Assembly (NCBI GenBank): GCA_023150215.1
Contig: JAKLLJ010000198.1
Span: 1-6,449 of the forward strand
DNA: 6,449 nt
Reading direction: 5' to 3'
DNA from: Thauera sp.
GTDB taxonomy: Bacteria > Pseudomonadota > Gammaproteobacteria > Burkholderiales > Rhodocyclaceae
Position 1 is the stretch's first letter. Every line of letters starts with the position of its first letter. This document shows, in pieces, positions 1 through 6,192 of this stretch. The notes below the pieces were generated by a model. That model saw only the letters and a list, made by a program, of their open reading frames with translations. It did no database searches and was not told where the DNA came from. The position numbers and the translations under genes were made by a program.

Positions 1-53
1 GCGCGAACACGGCGCTCGTCTCCGTCAGCCGCGTCAAGGGCCCGGCGGCCCGG

Positions 54-77
54 TTCGCGGCTTCCGCCGCTCCTACA
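54..77 (-). repeat. REP-like hairpin element 1
   Basis: This 24-bp palindromic element, read on the minus strand, has a GTAG-containing foot (TGTAGGAGC) overlapping a GCGGC/GCCGC stem with a GGAA loop and a GAA tail. It pairs as an inverted repeat with the copy at 129-152. GTAG-foot hairpins of this kind match the REP class that RAYT transposases mobilise. It lies downstream of the FIST gene and could protect or end that transcript. Confidence 0.85.
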
Positions 78-128
78 CGAATCGCAAGCGCGGTGGATTT
101 TGGTTCGGATTTGGTCGCGCGGTGGTTC

Positions 129-152
129 TGTAGGAGCGGCGGAAGCCGCGAA
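129..152 (+). repeat. REP-like hairpin element 2
   Basis: This is a perfect copy of the 24-bp element in plus orientation, with GTAGGAGC foot, GCGGC/GCCGC stem and GGAA loop. With the copy at 54-77 it makes an inverted pair separated by 51 bp of less GC-rich sequence, a layout like the bacterial interspersed mosaic elements (BIMEs). It lies 30 bp beyond the FIST stop codon. Confidence 0.88.
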
Positions 153-182
153 GCTTTTTCGGCCCGCGCTGGGCGCCACCGC

Positions 183-1382
183 CTAGCGTGCCGCGGTGAA
201 CACGGTGAGCACGCCGGTATACCCATACAGCCGGCTGTGGGCGATCTCGCCGCCGGCGAAGAAGCCGGTGAGCGGCAGGTCGCCGATCACGTCGCGGATC
301 ACCTCGAGCTCGGCCGCCGGCTTGCCGAAATGCGGGCCGCCGCGGCCCGAGCAGCTCACATACACCGCGCCCAGTGCCACCCGCCCGCCGTCGACCAGCT
401 CGTCGCGGATCTCGCGCGCGGCGCGACGCAGGTCGGCGAGGGCCGCGGCCGGGTCGCGGCGCACGAACATCAGCCAGGCGCCCTTCTCGACCTCGTCGCC
501 GATGGCCACCACCCCCGCACGCGGATCGAGGCCGACGATGTTGCGCACCAGCATGTCCGCGCCGAACGCCGCCGGCGCGACAATCTCCGCGTCCTCCTTC
601 GGGTGCAGGCCGACCAGCGTGCGCGACAGCGCCTCGGCGACCGGCTCGAGCGCCATGTCGGGCGGCAGGCCGAGATCTTCCAGGGCGCAATCGAGCGCGC
701 CGCGGCCGTCGAGCGCGATCACCACGTTGTCCTGCACGCGGCTCACCACGCGCCGCGGCCCGATCGGCTGGCAGCCCTGGGTGACGCGCGACACGACGCC
801 GACCTCGGCGGCAAAGGCCACGCCCGACAGGCCGCCGCCGTCGAACACCGTGTCGGCAATCTGCACGCTGCGCCGGCGCGAGGCGCTGAGCCCGCCGAAC
901 AGGTAGCCGCTCGCGGTGCGTGCGGCGAGCTCGGGAAGCAGTTCCTGCAGATCCGGCGTGCGCCCGTCGGCATGCACCAGCGCGGTGTAGGGGTGGAAGT
1001 CGGCCCCCTCGGCGCGCAAGGGCTGGATGCCCGAGAACACGCGGAACGCCCGCCGCGGCAGCGCCGCCAGCATCAGCGACAGCGCGGGCTCGTCGAAGTG
1101 TTCGGCACCGGTCGCGACCACGCCGATGCCCACGGTGCCGACCCAATGCACGCCGGGCAGCCGGCGCTGCAGCTCGGCGACGATGTCGGCCGTGGCGTCG
1201 GCGAGACGGTCGCTCAGGTAGCAGAAGCCGAGGGTGAACTCGGGCATCGCCTCGCGGCCAGCGGCGGCGGCCTGTGCGGTGGCCACGCGCGCATCCTGCA
1301 GCAGCGCGTCGAGCGCGCGGGCGAGCGCCACCTGCCAGTCGGGGTGGGCGGCGTGTCCGGTGGCGAAGCGGGTCGGAATCAT
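183..1382 (-). CDS. FIST domain-containing signal transduction protein
   Basis: This is a 399-residue soluble protein with no signal peptide or membrane segment. The N-terminal half (about 30-205) looks like the FIST_N domain, with GYLFGGLSAS near 159-168 and a GLSGVAFAAEVGVVSRVTQG stretch at 184-203. The C-terminal half (about 215-395) looks like FIST_C, with the typical Cys-Gly-Arg-Gly signature at 341-348 (YVSCSGRG) and LTGFFAGGEIAH at 371-382. FIST proteins are thought to sense small ligands, possibly amino acids, and often work with signalling proteins; no ligand can be read from this sequence. The start is supported by GGGAG six bases upstream on the minus strand. Its ATG overlaps the stop of the upstream hydrolase as ATGA, so the two are probably translationally coupled. 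It ends in TAG, followed by a REP-like pair and no clear intrinsic terminator. The domain assignment is firm; the biological role is unknown. Confidence 0.88.
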   Translation of the reverse strand: MIPTRFATGHAAHPDWQVALARALDALLQDARVATAQAAAAGREAMPEFTLGFCYLSDRLADATADIVAELQRRLPGVHWVGTVGIGVVATGAEHFDEPALSLMLAALPRRAFRVFSGIQPLRAEGADFHPYTALVHADGRTPDLQELLPELAARTASGYLFGGLSASRRRSVQIADTVFDGGGLSGVAFAAEVGVVSRVTQGCQPIGPRRVVSRVQDNVVIALDGRGALDCALEDLGLPPDMALEPVAEALSRTLVGLHPKEDAEIVAPAAFGADMLVRNIVGLDPRAGVVAIGDEVEKGAWLMFVRRDPAAALADLRRAAREIRDELVDGGRVALGAVYVSCSGRGGPHFGKPAAELEVIRDVIGDLPLTGFFAGGEIAHSRLYGYTGVLTVFTAAR

Positions 1383-2299
1383 GTCGGCTCCCGGGTGAGA
1401 AAGTCCTCCAGCGCGTGCGCGACCTGCTCGGGCTGGTCGTGCTGGAGGTTGTGGCCGGCATCGGCCACGGTGACTACGCGAACGTCGGCGAAGCAGTCCA
1501 GACGGCGCTGCAGTTCATCGGGCTCATCGCCGAAACGATCGAGCACGTAGCCTTGCGCGGAGATCAGCATCAGCGCCGGCGCACGGACGCGACGCCAGCA
1601 TGCCATCGCGTCCTCGATACGGTAGACCGCGGGGGCGGGGATCTTGTGCCACGGATCACCGGCCATTTCGACCTGGCCGTCGCTGCGCGCACGCGCGAGG
1701 TGCTGCGCCAGGAACGCCGCGCGCGCCGGCGTCAGGCGCGGGTTGATGTCGCACAGCCGGCGCGCGAGCGCAGCCGCATCGGCATAGGCGCGTACCGGCG
1801 GCGGCGCGGCCTGGGCGTCGAGCCAGCGCCCGAGCACGGTGGGCGCGTCGGCGTCCGCCGGCGGCTTGAGCCCGAGAAAGTCGAGCATCGCAAGCTGGGC
1901 CACGCGCTGCGGACGCAGACCGGCGTAGATGCTGGCGATGTTGGCACCCATGCTGTGGCCGACCAGGCGCACCGGCGTATCCGGCGCATAGTGCGCAAGC
2001 AGGGCGTCGAGGTCGGCGTAGTAGTCGGGGAACCAGTAGGGCCGGTTCAGCCAGGTGCTCTGGCCGTAGCCGCGCCAGTCGGGGGCGATCAGCTGCCAGT
2101 CGTGGCGCAGCGCATCGACCACGAACTGGAAGGTGGCAGAGGTATCCATCCAGCCGTGCAGCAGGAAGACACGCGGCGCATCGGCGGCCCCCCAGCGGCG
2201 CACGTTGTAGTCGAGGCCGCGAAGGACGATGCGCTCGGTGGTCGAAGGCTTGAGAACGGTATGGGACATGCGTGCAGGCGACTTTTCCAGGACAATCAT
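1379..2299 (-). CDS. alpha/beta hydrolase
   Basis: This 306-residue protein has the alpha/beta hydrolase fold and is probably cytoplasmic. Visible marks are the oxyanion-hole HGW at 48-50, DWRGYGQS at 74-81, the nucleophile elbow GHSMG at 114-118 (Ser116) and the catalytic His283 in DAGHNLQHDQP. The acid residue is less certain: Asp254 in the usual region, or Asp140 after an earlier strand. A cap region spans about 145-235. The fold covers esterases, epoxide hydrolases, dehalogenases and C-C hydrolases, and the substrate cannot be told from sequence. It heads a minus-strand pair with the FIST gene, overlapping it by ATGA. The start is uncertain. This ATG lies 12 bases after GGAGG (2312-2316), which is long. 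A second in-frame ATG at 2269 (MSHTVLKP, residue 11) would trim ten poorly folded-looking residues. A TAGAAT box at 2305-2310 sits just upstream. Confidence 0.9.
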   Translation of the reverse strand: MIVLEKSPARMSHTVLKPSTTERIVLRGLDYNVRRWGAADAPRVFLLHGWMDTSATFQFVVDALRHDWQLIAPDWRGYGQSTWLNRPYWFPDYYADLDALLAHYAPDTPVRLVGHSMGANIASIYAGLRPQRVAQLAMLDFLGLKPPADADAPTVLGRWLDAQAAPPPVRAYADAAALARRLCDINPRLTPARAAFLAQHLARARSDGQVEMAGDPWHKIPAPAVYRIEDAMACWRRVRAPALMLISAQGYVLDRFGDEPDELQRRLDCFADVRVVTVADAGHNLQHDQPEQVAHALEDFLTREPT

Positions 2300-2311
2300 G
2301 CTTCATTCTAG

Positions 2312-2316
2312 CCTCC
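2312..2316 (-). promoter_or_regulatory. Shine-Dalgarno of the hydrolase gene
   Basis: GGAGG on the minus strand is the only good ribosome binding site ahead of the hydrolase. It sits 5 bases from an out-of-frame ATG (2304-2306) and 12 bases from the in-frame ATG (2297-2299). The out-of-frame start opens a 216-codon shadow frame with arginine-rich, unfamily-like sequence, so I take the site as serving the hydrolase with imperfect spacing. Confidence 0.45.
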
Positions 2317-2350
2317 GATCAGGCCCGCCTCCCGGCGTGCCCCGCCCCGC

Positions 2351-3466
2351 ATGACCGATCCCGCCACGCTGCGCCGCCGCTTCCTGGCCGAGCCGCACAC
2401 GCTGCGCAACGCGCGCGGCGACTTCAGCGCCTGGCATCGTGGCCGGCCGCACTACCTGCTGTGGGCGCTCGATGTGGACCGGGCACCGGTGCGCACACGC
2501 GTCGCCGACGCACGGCACGCGCTCGACGGCCTGCTGCTCGACGGCTACCGGCGCCAACCTCACGTCACGCTGGCGCTGTGCGGCTTTCCGGCACAAGCGC
2601 CGAGCGCGGCGGACGAGTTCGATGCCGCATGGCTGGACGCCCGTGTCGCGGCGCTGCGCGCGGCACGGATCGCACCCTTCACGATCGAGATCGGCACGCT
2701 GGAAAGCTTTTCGTCGGCGCCCTTCCTCTGCGTGCAAGGCGGGGGCGACGCGCTCGACGCGCTGCGCGCCTGCCTGCAGCCCGCCGTCGGCCACCCGCAG
2801 GGCGACTACGTCGCGCACGTCACCGTGGGCCTGTACGCCGGCGAGTGGCCCACCGCGGCGGTCGCATCGCGCTTCGCGGCTTTTCGCGCGGGCCCGCCGC
2901 TGCGCTGCGAGATCACGCGGATCAGCCTGATGGGCTACGTCGCCGAAGAGATCGGCGGCGCGCTGTTCACGCTCGCCGACTGGCAGCTCGCGGCGCAAAC
3001 ACTGCAGTGGCATGACACCTGCCGTAGCGGCGGAAGCCACGAGCCTTATGCTGTTTGTAGAAGCGGCGGAAGCCGCGAACCCTCTGCGGCTCCCGGAGGC
3101 TTCGAACGGCTCGCGGCTTCCGCCGCTCCTACAGAAGGCGGAGCCGCTGGCGAGTCGGGCGGAGCCGTGGGCGTGTTCGGCGGAGCCGCGGGCGAGTCGG
3201 GCGGAGCCGTGGGCGTGTTGGGCGGGGCCGCGGGTACGTTGGGCGAGGCCGCGGGTGCGTTGGGCGAGGCCGCGGGTGCGTTGGGCCGAGCCGCGGACGC
3301 GTCGGGCGGGGCCCTGGGTGCGTTGGGCGGAGCCGTGGGTGCGTTGGGCGGAGCCGTGGGTGCGTTGGGCGGAGCCGCGGGTGCGTTGGGCGGAGCCGCG
3401 GGTGTGTTGGGCGGGGTCGTCGGTGCGAATGGCGAAGCCGCCGGCGCCGGAGGCGGGGCGCGATGA
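2351..3466 (+). CDS. 2'-5' RNA ligase-like (2H phosphoesterase) protein with repeat-derived tail
   Basis: The first 222 or so residues of this 371-residue protein form a 2H phosphoesterase domain. The two diagnostic HxT motifs are HVT at 71-73 (in RRQPHVTLAL) and HVT at 156-158 (in YVAHVTVGLY), spaced as in 2'-5' RNA ligase/ThpR-type enzymes. These act on 2'-5' or 2',3'-cyclic phosphodiester bonds in RNA or nucleotides; the actual substrate here is unknown. After WQLAAQTLQWHDT (211-223) the frame enters REP-like DNA, giving CRSGGSHEP and CRSGGSREP. From about residue 263 it enters a seven-residue repeat such as GGAVGALG to the end. The roughly 150-residue tail is low-complexity and not part of the family. 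I infer that the original stop was lost through REP insertion. The start has no clear Shine-Dalgarno, but the preceding DNA and family length fit it. The stop overlaps the next gene's start as ATGA. The domain call is strong; whether the tail is functional is open. Confidence 0.82.
   Translation: MTDPATLRRRFLAEPHTLRNARGDFSAWHRGRPHYLLWALDVDRAPVRTRVADARHALDGLLLDGYRRQPHVTLALCGFPAQAPSAADEFDAAWLDARVAALRAARIAPFTIEIGTLESFSSAPFLCVQGGGDALDALRACLQPAVGHPQGDYVAHVTVGLYAGEWPTAAVASRFAAFRAGPPLRCEITRISLMGYVAEEIGGALFTLADWQLAAQTLQWHDTCRSGGSHEPYAVCRSGGSREPSAAPGGFERLAASAAPTEGGAAGESGGAVGVFGGAAGESGGAVGVLGGAAGTLGEAAGALGEAAGALGRAADASGGALGALGGAVGALGGAVGALGGAAGALGGAAGVLGGVVGANGEAAGAGGGAR
3020..3043 (+). repeat. REP-like hairpin element 3 (degenerate, in frame)
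   Basis: This is a diverged copy of the 24-bp element, with GCGGC-GGAA-GCCAC giving one stem mismatch and changes in the foot. It lies inside the open frame of the 2H phosphoesterase gene, exactly where the enzyme domain ends, and is read as CRSGGSHE. Its divergence suggests it is the older of the copies here. Confidence 0.7.
3056..3079 (+). repeat. REP-like hairpin element 4 (in frame)
   Basis: This copy has an intact GCGGC/GCCGC stem and GGAA loop, with one change in the foot (GTAGAAGC). It is translated as CRSGGSRE in the tail of the 2H phosphoesterase. With the copy at 3110-3133 it forms an inverted pair spaced 30 bp. Confidence 0.85.
3110..3133 (-). repeat. REP-like hairpin element 5 (in frame)
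   Basis: This is a near-perfect copy in minus orientation, with complete foot, stem and loop. It is read in the 2H phosphoesterase frame as roughly LAASAAPT. The 21-bp tandem array begins only three bases after it, at 3137. Confidence 0.86.
3137..3460 (+). repeat. 21-bp tandem repeat array (minisatellite), about 15 copies
   Basis: Fifteen units of exactly 21 bp run from 3137 to 3451, followed by a 9-base partial unit. The consensus begins GGCGGAGCCG and continues YGGGTGCGTTG. Units at 3326 and 3347 are identical, as are those at 3242 and 3263. Units 1+2 and 3+4 differ by one base per unit, indicating a 42-bp duplication. The last two full units are the most diverged. Because 21 is a multiple of three, copy changes would not shift the reading frame. 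In the 2H phosphoesterase frame each unit gives seven residues (GGAVGAL-like). All six frames are open, so openness is a by-product of composition. No promoter is evident inside. Confidence 0.93.
3449..3453 (+). promoter_or_regulatory. Shine-Dalgarno of the first transporter half
   Basis: GGAGG lies nine bases before the ATG at 3463. It straddles the end of the last full 21-bp unit and the start of the partial one, so the transporter's ribosome binding site appears to be formed from repeat-array sequence. Confidence 0.6.
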
Positions 3467-4131
3467 TGGCGGCGCGTCCGGCCACCGACGCCGCGCTCCA
3501 GCGTCCGGCATCGCCGCTGGCGCTCTTCATCGCCTTCAGCCTGCTCGCGCTGCAGGGTTTTGGCGGGGTGCTTGCGGTGGCGCAGCGCGAGCTGGTCGAT
3601 CGCCGCAACTGGCTGAGCCGTGCGGAGTTCGTCGAGCTGTACGCGATCGCGCAGATGCTGCCCGGGCCCAACGTGGTCAATCTGTCGCTGATGATCGGCG
3701 ACCGCTACTTCGGCTGGCGCGGCGCGCTCGCCGCCATCACCGGCATGCTGCTGGCGCCCTTCCTGATCGTGATCGCACTCGCCGCGAGCTACCAGCGCCT
3801 GGCGGAGTTCCCCGCGGTGGCGGGTGCGCTGCGCGGCATGGGCGCGGTGGCAGCGGGGTTGATCCTGGCGATGGCGTTCAAGATGCTCGGCACGCTGCGC
3901 GGCAACCTGCTCGGGCCCTGGTTGTGCGCGCTGCTCGGCGTGACCGCGCTGGTCGCGATCGCGGTGTTCCGCCTGCCGCTGGCATGGATCGTGATCGGCC
4001 TCGGCCTCGTCGGCTGGGCGCTGGCGCGCTGGCGGGTGGCGGTGCTCGACGCCCAGGCGGCTCGCCGGAAGGCTCCGGACGTGACGGCCCAATCCCCCGC
4101 TGCGGGCGGCAAGCCCGGCTCGCAGCCCTGA
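3463..4131 (+). CDS. chrA: chromate transporter family protein, N-terminal-type half
   Basis: This is a 222-residue membrane protein of the CHR (chromate ion transporter) family, matching one half of the long ChrA proteins. Family marks are LQGFGGVLAVAQRELV at 30-45, the RNWLSRAEF region near 48-56 and the conserved QMLPGPNVVNLS at 64-75. Hydrophobic segments fall near 20-40, 86-108, 125-142, 152-169 and 172-189. Short-chain CHR proteins are normally encoded as adjacent pairs that work together in efflux of chromate or a related oxyanion; sulfate-like anions are an alternative substrate. The last 25 residues are a polar tail. The start ATG overlaps the preceding gene's stop as ATGA, with GGAGG upstream; a second ATG follows directly at 3466. 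The partner half starts 30 bp downstream. Family membership is firm, but chromate as the true substrate is inference. Confidence 0.9.
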   Translation: MMAARPATDAALQRPASPLALFIAFSLLALQGFGGVLAVAQRELVDRRNWLSRAEFVELYAIAQMLPGPNVVNLSLMIGDRYFGWRGALAAITGMLLAPFLIVIALAASYQRLAEFPAVAGALRGMGAVAAGLILAMAFKMLGTLRGNLLGPWLCALLGVTALVAIAVFRLPLAWIVIGLGLVGWALARWRVAVLDAQAARRKAPDVTAQSPAAGGKPGSQP

Positions 4132-4149
4132 ACGGCAGGCCCGGGAACC

Positions 4150-4153
4150 GGAG
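4150..4153 (+). promoter_or_regulatory. Shine-Dalgarno of the second transporter half
   Basis: GGAG lies eight bases ahead of the ATG at 4162. It supports this start and independent initiation after the 30-bp gap within the transporter pair. Confidence 0.6.
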
Positions 4154-4161
4154 TCGCGCAC

Positions 4162-4713
4162 ATGCTGAACACCCTGCCGGCGGGCGAGCTGCTCGACCTC
4201 TTCCTGCACTTCCTGATGCTGTCGCTGCTGTCGATCGGCGGCGCGATGTCGACCGCGCCCGAGATGCAGCGCTACTTCGTCGTCGAGCGCGGCTGGATCG
4301 GCGAAGCCGACTTCACCACCGCGATCGCGCTCGCCCAGGCCGCACCGGGGCCCAACGTGCTGTTCGTGCCGGTGCTCGGCTTCCAGGCCGCCGGCCTGCC
4401 CGGCGCCGCGGCAGCCTTGGTGGGCATCCTGCTGCCCTCGACGCTGCTCTCGCTCGGCGTCAGCCGCTGGGGCGCGAGCCGGCGCGACACGCCGCTGGTG
4501 CGCGCATTCACCGCCGGGCTGGCGCCGGTGACCGTAGGCCTGGTGTTCGCCACCGGCTGGCTGCTCGCGCTGCCCTTCCTCGGCGATGCGGCGCACCGCA
4601 ACGGCGCGCTGGTGCTGATCGTACTGACCGCGCTGGTGACGCTGAAGACGAAGCTGGCGCCGATCTGGATGATCCTGGTCGGCGCGCTGCTGGGGGCAGC
4701 GGGGATCGCCTGA
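4162..4713 (+). CDS. chrA: chromate transporter family protein, C-terminal-type half
   Basis: This is a 183-residue membrane protein and the second half of the split CHR transporter. It shows LSIGGAMSTAPEMQRYFV at 23-40, RGWIGEADF at 43-51 and the family motif AQAAPGPNVLF at 58-68, the counterpart of QMLPGPN in its partner. Hydrophobic segments lie near 10-28, 78-100, 116-140, 147-163 and 167-182. In short-chain CHR pairs the two proteins are thought to insert in opposite orientation and assemble into one transporter, replacing the internal duplication of long ChrA. It is co-directional with its partner and probably shares its mRNA. No ChrB-type regulator lies in the window, so a chromate-specific function is not backed by context. 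A hairpin follows the stop. Confidence 0.9.
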   Translation: MLNTLPAGELLDLFLHFLMLSLLSIGGAMSTAPEMQRYFVVERGWIGEADFTTAIALAQAAPGPNVLFVPVLGFQAAGLPGAAAALVGILLPSTLLSLGVSRWGASRRDTPLVRAFTAGLAPVTVGLVFATGWLLALPFLGDAAHRNGALVLIVLTALVTLKTKLAPIWMILVGALLGAAGIA

Positions 4714-4731
4714 GGCACGCAGCTCGGTGAC

Positions 4732-4749
4732 GCCGCCATCGCAGGCGGC
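4732..4749 (+). terminator. possible terminator hairpin after the transporter pair
   Basis: A perfect 6-bp stem (GCCGCC/GGCGGC) with a 6-base loop lies 18 bases after the transporter stop. There is no T-tract, so intrinsic termination would be weak. It overlaps by four bases an alternative 8-bp stem (4746-4753 with 4774-4781), and the two cannot form together. Confidence 0.35.
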
Positions 4750-4792
4750 TCCGCGCGGCCCCCCCCTCTTCCCCGGAGCCGTGGCGATCTGC

Positions 4793-4798
4793 TACAAC
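4793..4798 (+). promoter_or_regulatory. candidate -10 box for the FAD oxidoreductase gene
   Basis: TACAAC within GCTACAACC resembles a sigma-70 -10 element and would give a leader of about 50 bases. No good -35 hexamer is visible at the right distance. The 143-bp gap after the transporter genes makes a separate promoter plausible. Confidence 0.3.
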
Positions 4799-4856
4799 CG
4801 CCGCTCCCAAACCCTTCCGGCAAGCGCACGCACACGCGTCCGGCCGTCCCAAGCCC

Positions 4857-5969
4857 ATGGAAACAGTCGATACCGTCGTGATCGGCGCCGGCGTGGTCGG
4901 CCTCGCGTGCGCGCACAGCCTGGCCCGCGCCGGTCGCGAGGTGGTGGTGGTCGAGCGCGAGTCCGCCTTCGGCACCGGCATCAGCGCGCGCAACAGCGAG
5001 GTGATCCACGCCGGGCTGTACTACCCGCCCGGCTCGCTCAAGGCGCGGCTGTGCGTGGCGGGCCGCGAGCGCCTGTATGCCTGGTGTGCGGAGCACGGCG
5101 TGAGCCACGCGCGCTGCGGCAAGCTGGTGGTGGCCAGCAGCGCGGCGCAGCTGCCGGCGCTGCTGGCGATCGCCGAGCGCGCACGCGCCAACGGCGTGCA
5201 CGACCTGCGCCCGATCGACGCCACCGAGCTCGCCAAGCTGGAGCCGGCGCTCACCGGCCACGGCGCGCTGCTGTCACCCTCGACCGGGATCGTGGACAGC
5301 CACGGCCTGATGCGGTCCCTGCTCGGCGAGGCCGAGCGCCATGGCGCGATGCTGGCGCTCGGCAGCGCGGTGGTGGCGGGCCATGCGGAGACCGACGGGA
5401 TCGTGCTGCGCACCGGCGGTGCGGCGGCGACCGAGCTGAAGGCGAGCTGGGTGATCAACGCCGCAGGGCTGGACGCCCCAGGGCTCGGGCGTGCGATCGC
5501 CGCCCCCGCCTCGGCGCACGCCCCGCGCCCCCATTACGCGCGCGGGGTGTATTTCAGCCTTGCCGGCAAGTCTCCTTTCTCGCGCCTGATCTACCCGCTC
5601 CCGGAGGCGGGCGGGCTGGGCGTGCACCTGACCCTGGACCTCGGCGGCCAGGCCCGCTTCGGCCCCGACGTGGAGTGGATCGATGCGCCGGACTACACGG
5701 TGGATCCCGCACGCGTGGAGCGCTTCGCCAGCGCGATCCGGCGCTGGTGGCCCGACCTCGACGCCACGCGCCTGCAGCCCGGCTACGCCGGCGTGCGCCC
5801 GAAGATCGTCGGCCCCGGCGAGCCCGACGCCGACTTCCGCATCGACGGCCCCGCCGCGCACGGCACGCCGGGGCTGGTCCATCTGTACGGCATCGAATCG
5901 CCCGGGCTGACCTCGGCGCTGGCAATCGGTGATCTCGTGGCGGCGATCGTGGCGGGCGGGCGGGGATGA
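4857..5969 (+). CDS. FAD-dependent oxidoreductase, L-2-hydroxyglutarate dehydrogenase/LhgO-like
   Basis: This is a 370-residue flavoprotein of the DAO-type fold. The N-terminus binds FAD: GAGVVG at 10-15 in the Rossmann motif and the acidic Glu33 ending the second strand (VVVVERE). The segment [20 protein letters not shown] at 44-63 is the strongest family mark, closely resembling the HNSGVIHAGVYYTPGSLKA-type stretch of LhgO/L2HGDH. Further marks are [12 protein letters not shown] at 141-152, RGVYFSL at 229-235, [19 protein letters not shown] at 244-262, AGVRPKI at 311-317 and the C-terminal FAD contact [14 protein letters not shown] at 345-358. Family members oxidise L-2-hydroxyglutarate to 2-oxoglutarate, passing electrons to quinone or another carrier. 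At 370 residues it is shorter than E. coli LhgO (about 420), so the substrate may differ. No Shine-Dalgarno is clear before the ATG, but the FAD motif begins right after it. The gene appears to stand alone, converging on etfA. Confidence 0.85.
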   Translation: METVDTVVIGAGVVGLACAHSLARAGREVVVVERESAFGTGISARNSEVIHAGLYYPPGSLKARLCVAGRERLYAWCAEHGVSHARCGKLVVASSAAQLPALLAIAERARANGVHDLRPIDATELAKLEPALTGHGALLSPSTGIVDSHGLMRSLLGEAERHGAMLALGSAVVAGHAETDGIVLRTGGAAATELKASWVINAAGLDAPGLGRAIAAPASAHAPRPHYARGVYFSLAGKSPFSRLIYPLPEAGGLGVHLTLDLGGQARFGPDVEWIDAPDYTVDPARVERFASAIRRWWPDLDATRLQPGYAGVRPKIVGPGEPDADFRIDGPAAHGTPGLVHLYGIESPGLTSALAIGDLVAAIVAGGRG

Positions 5970-5971
5970 AG

Positions 5972-6002
5972 GCCGGTGTTTGCGCGGCGGGCCAACGCCG
6001 GC
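5972..6002 (+). terminator. hairpin just after the FAD oxidoreductase gene
   Basis: GCCGGTGTT (5972-5980) pairs with AACGCCGGC (5994-6002) as a 9-bp stem with one G-T wobble and a 13-base loop, starting two bases after the stop codon. No T-run follows, so it may act as an mRNA end stabiliser or a weak terminator rather than a full intrinsic one. Confidence 0.45.
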
Positions 6003-6020
6003 AAGAGCAGCGACCTCGCC

Positions 6021-6044
6021 TGTAGGAGCGGCGGCAGCCGCGAA
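6021..6044 (+). repeat. REP-like hairpin element 6
   Basis: This element has a complete GTAGGAGC foot and GCGGC/GCCGC stem with a GGCA loop. It is the first element of the cluster between the convergent oxidoreductase and etfA genes, in plus orientation. Confidence 0.86.
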
Positions 6045-6091
6045 CGGCGGCGGTGGTGATCGTGCCGGCGTTCGAGGTCGGCGCGGGCGGG

Positions 6092-6115
6092 TTCGCGCCT
6101 GCCGGCGCTCCTACA
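6092..6115 (-). repeat. REP-like hairpin element 7
   Basis: On the minus strand this has the GTAGGAGC foot, a GCGCC/GGCGC stem and a GGCA loop. Compared with the common stem, both sides of one base pair have swapped, preserving pairing. It is the first of three copies repeated at 50-51 bp steps. Confidence 0.86.
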
Positions 6116-6142
6116 GGGGTTGTCGCTGCTCGTGGGTTTGAA

Positions 6143-6166
6143 TTCGCGCCTGCCGGCGCTCCTACA
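6143..6166 (-). repeat. REP-like hairpin element 8
   Basis: This is identical in core to the copy at 6092-6115, with GCGCC/GGCGC stem and GGCA loop. It is the second unit of the 50-bp tandem array. Confidence 0.86.
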
Positions 6167-6192
6167 GGGGCTGTCGCGCTGGTGGGTTTGAA

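Noticed and set aside
1..53. Possible edge of another gene: all three plus frames are open, and on the minus strand a GTG follows GGAG at a plausible distance.
   Set aside because: Too short, no recognisable protein signature, and open frames are expected at this GC content.
93..1550. Long open frame of 485 codons on the plus strand opposite the FIST gene.
   Set aside because: It is antisense to a clear FIST protein, has arginine/histidine-rich content without family signatures, and runs through a REP element; it is a GC-driven shadow.
1274..2311. Plus-strand 345-codon frame opposite the hydrolase.
   Set aside because: The minus-strand frame carries a complete alpha/beta hydrolase motif set; this one shows none.
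3046..4596. Minus-strand 516-codon frame ending in proline-rich APPNAPT repeats, resembling a PT-rich surface protein.
   Set aside because: The repeat text comes from reading the 21-bp array backward, the rest is antisense to the CHR transporter, and no signal peptide or domain is seen.
3463..4713. Split chromate transporter as a frameshifted long chrA gene.
   Set aside because: Each half has its own ribosome binding site, a 30-bp gap separates them, and paired short-chain CHR genes are a known natural arrangement.
3012..4730. 572-codon plus-strand frame spanning the repeat array and both transporter halves, with AEPWVRW-like repeats.
   Set aside because: It overlaps the two CHR genes out of frame and is arginine-rich without family motifs. 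The repeat is open in every frame, so this is a shadow.
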